Assembly: GCF_001761485.1 (NCBI RefSeq)
Contig: NC_090775.1
Coordinates: forward strand, 3,417,001-3,481,000
Origin: Yarrowia lipolytica
Lineage: Eukaryota > Ascomycota > Dipodascomycetes > Dipodascales
Direction of reading: 5' to 3'
Length of the DNA stretch: 64,000 bases
In this document: one piece after another, positions 27,573 through 36,776 of the stretch
Numbering within the stretch: the stretch's first letter is position 1
Layout: each line of letters starts with the position of its first letter
Program-made: the position numbers and the translations under genes
Notes under the pieces: generated by a model
The model's database searches: none
What the model saw: only the letters and a program-made list of their open reading frames with translations
What the model was told of the DNA's origin: nothing

Positions 27573-30269
27573 TCAGTATTCTGTTCGTCGGACGCTCACT
27601 TGTCGTCCGCTCTGAAGAGTTTCTCCATCTCTCTTAACTCCACTTCGAGATGCCCGTCGTGACGACTGACGAGAGACCTGTCGAACAGGAGTAGTTACAA
27701 CTCCGTTGAAAGCCCGAGAGTTGAAATCAGCACGAGCAAGCTCGGCCCTGGCCTGCTCCAAACGCTTGAGTTCTCGTTCGGTCTGCTCAGCGAGCACGTG
27801 AGGAGAAATATCCTGGGTGCGCATGAGCTTGCCAGGGCGGGAGGTACCATCATGATAGCTGTACTCAGGGCTTTCAATATTGACGAGCATGGACAGAGAG
27901 CCACCCTCGACCTGGGGATCAAGGAAGAGATGGATGATGTCTCCATGTTGAAGCTGCACTGTGTTGCCTTTGCCGATCTTCTCGGAGTTGACTCTAATGC
28001 CGTTTCGGCTGAAATCGTGAAGGAAGATCCTGAAGAAGCCGTCAAGCTTGGGGTCAGTCATTATTCGCTTTTCGAAGATGCAGTGTTCCTTGGAGATGGG
28101 CGCCTTGTCTATCACAATCTGGTTGTCGGAAACCACTCGTCCAATTCGGTAGTTGTCTCCGGTAATGTCAAACTCGATCTCGTGAATCGTGTTCGGCAGG
28201 CTCTTGAGGTTGAGCCATGTGTTGGGTCTGGCTCGTCGGGTCTTCGAGGCGGAAGGAATCTTCACCACGCTGCCGTCTTCAACGTCGCTCTCGTCATTGT
28301 CAGTATCAGCCTCGGCCATTCGCTGGGCCTCAGCTTCAGCACGGATCCGAGCAGCCTGCTCAGCCTGGGCCTGAAGAATAGACTGGTTCTCAGCTCGGAC
28401 ACGAGATTCCACCTCGTTTCTGATTTTGCGCTCAAGCTCCTTACGAATACGAGCCTCCATCTCGGCAGGGGTCTCATGCTTTTCCTCGCTTCCAGTGCCG
28501 TTTCGATCAGGATTAACCCAACTGAAGTTGGAATCAACAGGACGGTCGTGAGCCTGTACTCCTCCATCAGTATCCGAGTCCATAGAATCCTTTTCGTTCA
28601 GAAGCTCTCGCTGTCGTCGCTCCTCCATAACGGCATCTCGAGCCATCTCAGAGGCAGCTCCACCAATGCGAGTTTCAACATTGTCCGTGAGAACAAGACC
28701 CTCAACAGAAATGGGCTCACCTCGGCTTCGGATCTCACTGTCGTTGTCCTCCATTAGAGGTGGCATGGAGTTGGGATCAGGACCGTCTCCAATGATGGTG
28801 GCTCGTCGAATGTCCTGGAACTTGTCAGAATCCAAGGTGGCCTGAGGAGAGGCATCTCCAGCTTCCCCCTCTGTAACTCGCAGTCGAACAGAGTCATCAG
28901 AGAACCAGGGGTGGCGCAGAATCTGAATGGCCGAAGGACGCTCTTCAGGATCAACAGTGAGCAGACACTTGATAAAATCTCGACCCATGGGGGATATGTT
29001 GAAGTCGTTTAGAGGCTTCTGGCAGTAGGTACCGGCAGTAATGGCCTTGACAATAGCCTCATGGGAAGTGCCATCAAAGGGTAAGTATCCGGTGGCCAGA
29101 ACGTAACACAGACAGCCAATACTCCACATGTCAACGAGGTTGGAGTAGCAACCGGGATCGGCGCTGTTGGCTTTTCGTCGTTCTCGAGACAAAAGAATCT
29201 CGGGGGCAATGTAGGCCATGGTACCACAGAAGGTGTTGAGAATGGAGTCCTGGGTGACTTTGGCGAGTCCGAAATCAGACACCTTAACAATAACGGGGTC
29301 ATCCTGGAAGACGAGAATGTTATCAGGCTTGATGTCTCGATGCGAAACGCCCATAGCGTGGAAATCTCTAACCGTTTCAAGCACCTGTTTGACGATCTCA
29401 CGGGTGACAAACTCAGGAATGGCTCCAAACTCGCTGATGAAGTCCATAAGGTCTCCGTTCTCCATGAGCTCCATGACCAGGTAGTGACACTGGTCGTCTT
29501 CAAAGTGGTCAATGAGCTGCACGACGCCGGGATGGGTAATCCGCTTCAGAACACGAATCTCTCGCTGCACAGCTCCGGGGTTCTTCACCTTGGACTTCAT
29601 GATCTGCTTGACGGCTCGAACAGGACCTCCATCACGGGCTACGCACTTGTACACGTTGGCAAATGCACCCGATCCAAGGAGATCATTGGACATGTCGTAC
29701 TTGGCGTGAAAAGAGTTCTCGTCGTAGGGCACTTCGGTACCCATATGGTGGGTAAAGATGAACTTGGTTTCATCCGGGTTGTCCTGGGTGGCAACGCCTT
29801 CCATTGCTCCAACGGTAATCACGTCTCCGTTCTGCAGAAGAGCACTGTTGCCACGTCCCAAGTACCGGCCATTGACACTTGTTCCATTGAGAGACACGTC
29901 CCGAATGACAACTGTGCCAGCTCGTTGTTTGGTTCCTCCTGTATGCTCCACGATGAAGTGGATCTTACTGAGACGGGCCTTTCGGGCCACGACAAAATTG
30001 GCGGATCCAGCTCGCCCAAAGGTCCAGCTCTGAGAGCCCTTATAGTCTTTGGCCAGGTTCAGAAAGACCTCGTCGGTCTCCTGTTCATCCATGTAGTCTT
30101 TGCCTCCCGCAATGATCTTCATGCTACCGACAAGACCGGCTCGAATGTCTTCGTCTCTTTTTTCCTGACGACTGTGAGAGTTTCTGCTTGCCAGGACGGC
30201 TGGTCGGTCTGGCTGAGTTGATGAGAGCTCGTTCTCAGCTTCCCGTCCCAAAACATCGTCGTACTGCAT
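27573..30269 (-). CDS. RAD53: Checkpoint kinase RAD53 (FHA-kinase-FHA)
   Basis: An 898-residue kinase with the order FHA, kinase, FHA that is typical of Rad53. FHA1 (about 82-175) shows FGRAGSANFVV, SKIHF and DVSLNGTSVNG. The kinase (about 192-465) has the glycine loop GSGAFANV (199-206), Lys221, HRDIKPDN (310-317), DFG (332-334) and APE. FHA2 (about 695-790) shows YRIGR, SKEHC and DFSRNGIRVN. Between them lies an E/R/A-rich coiled-coil stretch. Rad53 is activated by Mec1/Tel1 through adaptors bound by its FHA domains, and it stabilises forks and delays the cell cycle. The C-terminus is basic (SRRASRSGVKRD). ACGCGT boxes lie upstream at 30661, 30840 and 31279. Yeast Rad53 has 821 residues. 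Confidence 0.93.
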   Translation of the reverse strand: MQYDDVLGREAENELSSTQPDRPAVLASRNSHSRQEKRDEDIRAGLVGSMKIIAGGKDYMDEQETDEVFLNLAKDYKGSQSWTFGRAGSANFVVARKARLSKIHFIVEHTGGTKQRAGTVVIRDVSLNGTSVNGRYLGRGNSALLQNGDVITVGAMEGVATQDNPDETKFIFTHHMGTEVPYDENSFHAKYDMSNDLLGSGAFANVYKCVARDGGPVRAVKQIMKSKVKNPGAVQREIRVLKRITHPGVVQLIDHFEDDQCHYLVMELMENGDLMDFISEFGAIPEFVTREIVKQVLETVRDFHAMGVSHRDIKPDNILVFQDDPVIVKVSDFGLAKVTQDSILNTFCGTMAYIAPEILLSRERRKANSADPGCYSNLVDMWSIGCLCYVLATGYLPFDGTSHEAIVKAITAGTYCQKPLNDFNISPMGRDFIKCLLTVDPEERPSAIQILRHPWFSDDSVRLRVTEGEAGDASPQATLDSDKFQDIRRATIIGDGPDPNSMPPLMEDNDSEIRSRGEPISVEGLVLTDNVETRIGGAASEMARDAVMEERRQRELLNEKDSMDSDTDGGVQAHDRPVDSNFSWVNPDRNGTGSEEKHETPAEMEARIRKELERKIRNEVESRVRAENQSILQAQAEQAARIRAEAEAQRMAEADTDNDESDVEDGSVVKIPSASKTRRARPNTWLNLKSLPNTIHEIEFDITGDNYRIGRVVSDNQIVIDKAPISKEHCIFEKRIMTDPKLDGFFRIFLHDFSRNGIRVNSEKIGKGNTVQLQHGDIIHLFLDPQVEGGSLSMLVNIESPEYSYHDGTSRPGKLMRTQDISPHVLAEQTERELKRLEQARAELARADFNSRAFNGVVTTPVRQVSRQSSRRASRSGVKRDGETLQSGRQVSVRRTEY

Positions 30270-31712
30270 TTTTGATTGGCTGGTTGATGCGAGAGGGGCA
30301 GAGGACTACTTGTAGCTGTTGGTCAAGTTGTCGTGGAGAACAAGTTGGGTGATTTGGGACCAAAACGGCAGGCCTCCTTCTTTTTATTGTCCATTCTGCA
30401 ATGCACACAGTGGAACCCAACTTTATACTGTGGAAAGGTGGTGGCAACAAACAGAGTCTGTAAAGAGATATTTTTGTTGGACACGAGGGGTTTATGAAGG
30501 TGAATTATGGTCTCTTATACATAATTACTCGATACTTCTCTGTTAAATTACTCGAATACACCTTGAAAACCATACAAAAATTCTCCCTCTGCTGTCAGCA
30601 TGTTTTGGTGCATCTACATTAGAGTTGTCATGAAGAACATGTGTGTTTGAAAGATGTGTAACGCGTTGTCATTGTGAGGCAGAATACTATATTTTTAAGA
30701 GGTGCGACTTGGTGAGAATGTGTTGGTTGAAAAATATTTTTTTCCATCGTAAACCGATCTCCACACCTCCACTTAATGACCATGTGTCATCGTTTCCTAC
30801 CCCCACTCGAGACTGTGATTTGCAACAAAGTTCATGCGAACGCGTTTGGCCGCTGTTCTGTACACGCTCACGAATGAGATTCTCCATACCAGGAAGACAG
30901 AGAAATATTATATATGACACCAGAAACATTTTACACACGCCTAGAATGTACCTTGACCTAATTATTCTCTATCTTCCCCTCTACAACTAGGGTCTCTGTG
31001 AATCTACAATACCAAGTCACTTCGTCATATTATTTTTTATGATCAATTAAGCATATTGGAGTCAGTTAATTAGTGCTGCAGGCCGTCGTTGGGGTAACCA
31101 ATGTTTATGACGAGGGGTTTGTTCAGCGGGCAGTGTCTAAACGAGGAATAAAAATATTTGACATAAGAAATCATATCAGGTGAACCATTGGAGACACTTT
31201 TTACCCATGGATATCCTGTTTTTGCTCATTCCACAGCTCACATTTGAGTTGCTCAGCCATTGACACGATTTCAATAAAACGCGTACAGCGTGTACAGCGT
31301 GTACAATGCGTGCATATCGATGTCCACCAGGGCGTGGGTTATTGACAATTGCAATTGGACAGTCAGGATGCAAGTAGTTGCTGTTTCACTCTTTGCGCGA
31401 AAATAAAACAATCCAAGAAAAAGCCTCTTATTATTGGCATCAATTGCAGCTCCACACTTGCAGTCTGGGAGAGATTATGCATGTATGACAAGAGAATTAC
31501 ACCATGCGCAGAATTGAAGGGGGATGGTGGCGACTACGAGGTACAGTATATACACTGTAAGCACTACCCTTAGTTTTTTTTTTTTACATATCGGAAATAC
31601 AGTCGTCCACGGCAGGGTTGTAATAGACGTCAAAACAAAAAAAAAAATTTTATGAAAAAACAAGCACCAATAAAAAGCTTTTGTAGTACTCGTACCTTAG
31701 TCTGCATACAAA
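30270..31712. other. Intergenic, RAD53 promoter side to tRNA-Leu
   Basis: No protein gene seen. It contains three ACGCGT boxes and, near 31570-31650, long T and A runs that would act as Pol III terminators for the minus-strand tRNA-Leu. Confidence 0.5.
30661..30666. promoter_or_regulatory. ACGCGT (MCB-like) box upstream of RAD53
   Basis: The palindromic MluI cell-cycle-box core, 392 bases upstream of the RAD53 ATG. Further copies lie at 30840-30845 and 31279-31284. MBF-type factors bind this core at G1/S genes; control of RAD53 is inferred. Confidence 0.35.
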
Positions 31713-31821
31713 TGTCAACTGAGGGATTCGAACCCTCGCCTCTTGCGAGATCCGAAAGCCAGATTTCTCTTGCTAAGCTTACACTTGAGTCGGACGCCTT
31801 AGACCACTCGGCCAAATTGAC
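31713..31821 (-). tRNA. tRNA-Leu(CAA) with a 27-nt intron
   Basis: On the minus strand the acceptor is GTCAATT paired with AGTTGAC, discriminator A. The D region is TGGCCGAGTGGTCTAAGGC, typical of class II tRNAs. The anticodon stem is TCCGA/TCGGA with loop CTCAAG giving anticodon CAA; an intron of about 27 nt follows the base after the anticodon. The long variable arm (TCTCGCAAGAG) and the T arm GAGGG-TTCGAAT-CCCTC complete it. A leucine tRNA with a long variable arm and intron fits yeast tRNA-Leu(CAA). Confidence 0.95.
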
Positions 31822-32726
31822 AGATTTTTACGTTTTTGAGAAATCTGGCCACTGCCATGGGTCATTTGCTGACTAAAACTGAACTGTGATTTTGACGATA
31901 TTATGGACTGCAGACACGAGTTAAACAGATACTGAATATGTTGATGAGACATAAGACCCTTTTGGACACAGTTTTGAAGACAAATGTTGACCACCGGACC
32001 AGGAATTCGGATCAAACGAGATCTACGGAGAAAAGGATCTACATGATACTGAACTTTATGAGGGCTATTTGTTGATTGATTGAATATTATCAGAAGATCA
32101 CATACTCCAAAGGACCTTCAGAACCCTAACGTTTGGAAGCTCAGCGTGGTGAATGGAGAGCTACGAAGGGCTGGTGAGACACTTGTTAAATAACGAGCGA
32201 TATGATGTCGTGGCTTAATAAGGGACACAGCTTTCAACCCTCAGCACTATACTGTCTTCAATCATTTGACTATTATAAGTATGTACGAGTACAAGAGTAG
32301 TGTACTTTTAGACACGCCCAAGGACTGAGTTTCACAATTCGTCTTTTTCACCTGGGGTAACCTCGGACAACCACGTCGTTCCAATGTCATAGTAGAGACT
32401 CTGTCTGAAAACTTCATCATCAAAGCTCATCCACTCTACAATCATACTTCAACCTATCTCACTGGCCCTTCTTTCGAGTGCTTCGACCAGCATTGTGATA
32501 TGCACCACCCTCAACCTTATTGTCCCCCACATGCATAATCTCAGGCGTCTTTGGCGATTTACAGGTGCGCGACAGATTACATTTTTTGCAGAGTGTCATA
32601 CGAGTTGCTACGACGACAACAACACAAAACCAGACGCATTCAGGCTCAGGGCACTGCTGTGAACATCTAAGAACTCGACACGGACAAGACACGACCGCTT
32701 TTTTAAGCTCACTCAAGCAAGGTCCA
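31822..32726. other. Intergenic upstream of the IKS1-like gene
   Basis: No gene seen. AACCCTAA (a Tbf1-type core) occurs at 32122-32129, about 600 bases before the IKS1-like ATG. The 69 codons open before 32727 begin with TTG and have no domain, so they are taken as leader. Confidence 0.5.
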
Positions 32727-34454
32727 ATGCCTCCTCTTCAGATTGTATTGGACAATGCGTACCAGCGTGCCTTAGTATTGTACGACGAAAGATCTAGGCA
32801 GGTGGAGCTGATTCACGATGAAGAGCAGTATTTACAGCTGCGATCTAGCACACCACAGAGATCACAGAGTCCATTCTCAGCTGGTAACAACAGAGAAGGT
32901 CAGCTTATTGTAGGAAAGCCGAAACGACCTTCGGTTTCCCCACCACGACGCCACTCTGAAACTTATTGTGTGACATGCGGATCCAAGCTTCCAAGTGGAT
33001 TCAGACAGCGACCAACTGCTTCAGCGAACGACTTCGTTGATCGCAACTACTTCCAACTTCTGGCAGGAGACTTACAACAAAATCATCTGGGCTCCAACAC
33101 CAATGCCACGGGGAGAGCTAAGAATGGCACCTTTTCAAACCCGGTGTACAATAGCATTTCTGAAAATGCGTTCCTGCAGGGTTACTTTGACAAGTTCTTT
33201 GAACTGAAACACGAATTAGGCCGAGGAGGACGAGGAACAGTGTGGTTGGTGGAACATGTTCTCAATGGGGTTTCGCTGGGATTGTTTGCATGCAAAAAAG
33301 TGCCAGTTGGTGATGACACGGTGTGGCTGACAAAAGCTCTGTACGAAGTGACATTGCTGAAACAGTTGAACCACCCAAATCTCATCCGATACAACCATGT
33401 TTGGTTAGAGACATCTCAATGGTCTCCATTTGGTCCAGCTGTCCCCTGTGCATTCATTCTTCAAGAGTATTGCTCAGGAGGCAACCTTGAGGTCTATGTA
33501 AAGAAGAGACGAACTCTGACTCCGTTCGAGGTTGTGAGCTTCTTAAAAGATATATTGTCTGGTGTTTCCTACTTACATGAACATCAGATTATCCATCGAG
33601 ATCTCAAGCCCTCCAACTTCCTACTCAAGGATGAAGGAAACGGACCTGGAACTCCCCCGCAGATTCTGGTGAGTGACTTTGGAGAGGGAAATGTCGAAGG
33701 CCAGCATAGATCAAGTACAGGAACCACAGGAACATTGGAATACTGCGCCCCAGAACTACTCTCGCGTGACATAAGAGGAAACCTCGGGGAGTTCTCACGG
33801 CATTCAGACATGTTCTCCGTGGGATTGGTTTTGTACTTCCTGTGCTTTGGTCACACGCCATACAGATCCCCTCGTGGAGTTGACAGTGGTGCAGTGAACT
33901 TTGAATCATTGAGAGAGGAAATATGTACGTTCCCGGGATATGAAGATGGTGAAGAACAACCAAACTTCCCTATTCCCACTGATCTACAGACTTTGTTGAC
34001 CTCGTGGTTATCCACCATTCCTGAAGAGCGCATCAGTGCCAAAGATGCTCTGTTTTTGCTCGAGAACATGGACATGAGCACCATCACCGTCGACACGACT
34101 CTGACGACACGAAGACTGTCTATCAAGCCAGTGGTCCCGGATAGTGAAGATGAAGATGAGGAGCTAATTGGACAGGACTTCTCCGGTGAATTTCTGCCGG
34201 AAATACTCAGTTTGAGAGGAGCTGAGAAGCAACGAAAAGCACAGGAGAACAGGGTCATCAAGTATGGCATCAAGGGCTGTCTTCTGGCAACGAAGATAGC
34301 CACTATCGAGAAGGACAAGGACATGAGTCCTGTTTTGAGGCAGATGTTAATTCTGCTCATAGGTTTGGAGTTGCCTCTTAGCGCTCAAATGTCAGTTGCA
34401 TTATTTGGGCTTCACATGGTTCTCATGTTGGTTGGTTACTACGGTTTTCTGTAA
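32727..34454 (+). CDS. IKS1: Protein kinase, IKS1-like, with C-terminal membrane segment
   Basis: A 575-residue kinase. The N-terminus (LQIVLDNAYQRALVLYDERSRQVEL) and a CxxC pair (YCVTCGSK, about 80-87) are followed by the kinase domain: loop GRGGRG (166-171), the ACKK lysine (190-191), HRDLKPSN (290-297), DFGE (317-320) and APE. The activation segment with TGTLEY looks functional. About 35 hydrophobic residues at the very C-terminus (MLILLIGLELPLSAQ, MVLMLVGYYGFL) suggest a membrane anchor. The layout fits the fungal IKS1 family, relatives of PEK/GCN2-like kinases whose role is not known. The ATG at 32727 starts exactly at the family N-terminus. Family name fairly likely, function unknown. 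Confidence 0.85.
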   Translation: MPPLQIVLDNAYQRALVLYDERSRQVELIHDEEQYLQLRSSTPQRSQSPFSAGNNREGQLIVGKPKRPSVSPPRRHSETYCVTCGSKLPSGFRQRPTASANDFVDRNYFQLLAGDLQQNHLGSNTNATGRAKNGTFSNPVYNSISENAFLQGYFDKFFELKHELGRGGRGTVWLVEHVLNGVSLGLFACKKVPVGDDTVWLTKALYEVTLLKQLNHPNLIRYNHVWLETSQWSPFGPAVPCAFILQEYCSGGNLEVYVKKRRTLTPFEVVSFLKDILSGVSYLHEHQIIHRDLKPSNFLLKDEGNGPGTPPQILVSDFGEGNVEGQHRSSTGTTGTLEYCAPELLSRDIRGNLGEFSRHSDMFSVGLVLYFLCFGHTPYRSPRGVDSGAVNFESLREEICTFPGYEDGEEQPNFPIPTDLQTLLTSWLSTIPEERISAKDALFLLENMDMSTITVDTTLTTRRLSIKPVVPDSEDEDEELIGQDFSGEFLPEILSLRGAEKQRKAQENRVIKYGIKGCLLATKIATIEKDKDMSPVLRQMLILLIGLELPLSAQMSVALFGLHMVLMLVGYYGFL

Positions 34455-34610
34455 ATTGACGGCTCTACTGACATGGTGATACACATGGTTTTGTGTCCCA
34501 GACATTAGCTACTGGTAACTGGCTCACCTCCACATACATAGCTACTCTGCACACATCATCAATCTCATTATTTCATTACTATGCATTAACTACTGTTTAC
34601 GTACGTCTTC

Positions 34611-35417
34611 TTAACAATTACAGCCTTGGGCTTCGGTTCCTCCGTTCTTATTGAGGTCCACTCCCTTGGCGCTCATTCTGGGTCTTGCGGTGGAGTTCTC
34701 GAATGGCACTTTTCGTGCGATTTCTGTAAACAGCTCCAGCACATTCTCTCCTGTCAGGGCCGAGGTCTCAAAGAACAGAAGACCAGCCTCCTCGGCGTAA
34801 GCTCGAGCCTCCTCTGTAGGCACCTCTCGCTTGTCCTCCAAATCCAGCTTATTTCCGGCAAGGCCAATAATGATTCCGTCAGCAGCTCGGTGCTGGAGCT
34901 CCTTGACCCATGCCTTAGATCGCTCCAATGACGAGGCCTGTGTAATGTCATAGACCACCACAGCACAATTGGCGTTCCGGTAGTACATGGGGGCCAGCGA
35001 CTTGTATCGCTCCTGTCCGGCAGTATCCCAAATCTCGAACCGGACTGTCTTGTTGTCTTCCAGAGAGACAGTCTGGGTCAGGAAGGCTGCTCCGATAGTT
35101 GATTCTCTCTGCTCGAGAAACTCGTCCTTGACGAACCGGGTCACCAGCGAGGATTTACCCACAAACGATTCACCTGTGTTAGTAACATCAAGCAAGTGAC
35201 AGGCAAAGCGGTTCTGATACGAATCTGACCTAGCTTGCACCCTTTCTTGTACCCAAAGATCACACCAAAGATGCTTTGCTCCATTCCCATTTTCTTCTTG
35301 TGGTGGAGTCGCTGAAAGAAGCCAGAAGAGAGTAGCATAGACCCTCTCTCACTCACCTAATAACACGAGTTTGAACTGTGCAAATCGCTCTTGAGAAGAC
35401 GTTCTTGGGGTGGCCAT
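34611..35417 (-). CDS. VPS21: Rab5-type GTPase (VPS21/YPT51), two exons
   Basis: Exon 1 is 35357-35417 and exon 2 is 34611-35173 (minus strand), with a 183-bp intron (5' GTGAGT; 3' TACTAACACAG) that falls inside the P-loop coding region. The 207-residue product reads [20 protein letters not shown] then GESFVGKSS (G1, 21-29). The Rab5-type switch [34 protein letters not shown] and TSAL follow. The C-terminal CNC is a double-prenylation motif. The effector loop and the [10 protein letters not shown] block are nearly identical to yeast Vps21 and human Rab5. It directs transport and fusion at early endosomes through the CORVET tether and Vps34. The intron position splits a glycine codon; exon 1 codes only 20 residues. 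Confidence 0.95.
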
Positions 35418-36776
35418 GTTGTATTGTGTTATCGTAGTGGCAGTATGATGGGATGTGGTTATCTGGGAGATACGGTTCGGATCATGTGACGTGGTACTGC
35501 GTAATGCGTTGTGGTGTATCACAGCATGAGAGGTGGCTGGGAGCAAAGGTATGATACTTGTACCGAGGGTTACGAGAGGCGGAAAACAGACGCAAAAAGT
35601 CTTGGCAGAATATATTACGTGGACCAATAGTTTGTATTGATGTAATGTACAGCACGAGTGCGTAAGTCCCTACAAATCTACTTATCATCGCCAATACCTG
35701 TACTCCGTTGAACTCATCCCATATACCTTGGTCGCCACCCTCCCCTGTAGCTATTTATAATTGGTACCGCTGGAACCCAAAACGGGTAATAAGTAAAGCA
35801 GTGCACTGACTTCTTGACATCTGAACACTTGACTTGCCTGAGAGGGGGACAAGAAAAAACAAAAAAAAAAAATCACGGTGCAGCTGTCAGCAGGATAAGG
35901 ACGAGATATCGTACGGATGGCGAACACAAGAGTAATCAGCTTGTGCCATAGTGTTGTAGTATAATATTTCAATCGTGTTATGGGCAACACATCACAGTGC
36001 GACTCTCACTGTATATAAACGTATGTATCGTGCCAGTGTTACTCATACAATACAGGTGTACAGCATTATGCGTTCAGCTAGAAATCACCAGCATACCAAA
36101 AACTGCTTACCATCTCCTGACCGGGTAAGTTGGCAGTCAGTTATTATTTGAAAACGATATATATATACAGTATATATGACACCCTTCGGCCTTCGGCGCT
36201 CGCTGCAATTTGGGCAAAAGTTATCCCTCCACTCCTTGTACAAGTACGAACGCCTTAGTCTCGACAAACTTGCTCATTATAGACCCTCTGATATGAGACC
36301 TGAAGTCACGACACCCAGAAATGCCTCCATCGCACCACCCAACCCCAGAGGTGACCCAAACTAAATAATAAGACGCCCTGTGTGTCACACCAAGCGCTTC
36401 TCGATTGCTTTGACTGCACTCCAACATCACAAGACCCTACTTGTAGTGTCTTACAGTAGGTAACTCGGTGATGTGCTTCACGGAAGAGGGCTTTACTTGA
36501 CCCACGTCCAAGTGAAACACCCTTACAACTCTGAATGCAAAATAACCAGAGTAAAAACCCACAATGGCTGCTCATAGTGAGCATTACTGTAGGGCTCGTA
36601 GTCAACGTTAGTCATACTATAATCTACTTGAAGTAAGTGGGTTCACAAACTATAGCGATACCAGGCGCCCAGTTGCCTCCCATTATACTTGCAATCTGTC
36701 CAAGAACCAACTACTGTACCACCTACAGGAATATTACCGTGTACTTGTAGATAAAAATGCAATAAATAAATAAATA
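35418..36776. other. Intergenic, 1.4 kb, upstream of VPS21
   Basis: No gene recognised. Short AT repeats (36157-36176) and a GTATATAAACG TATA-like element at 36010-36020 are visible, but nothing downstream of them has a convincing coding frame. Confidence 0.5.

Noticed and set aside
27798-28757. 319-codon antisense frame over RAD53
   Set aside because: Shadow of the RAD53 coding sequence; no domain.
29340-30221. 293-codon antisense frame over RAD53
   Set aside because: Overlaps FHA1 and kinase codons on the other strand; no domain.
31630-31876. Short coding frames over tRNA-Leu
   Set aside because: They overlap a well-folded tRNA and have no independent support.
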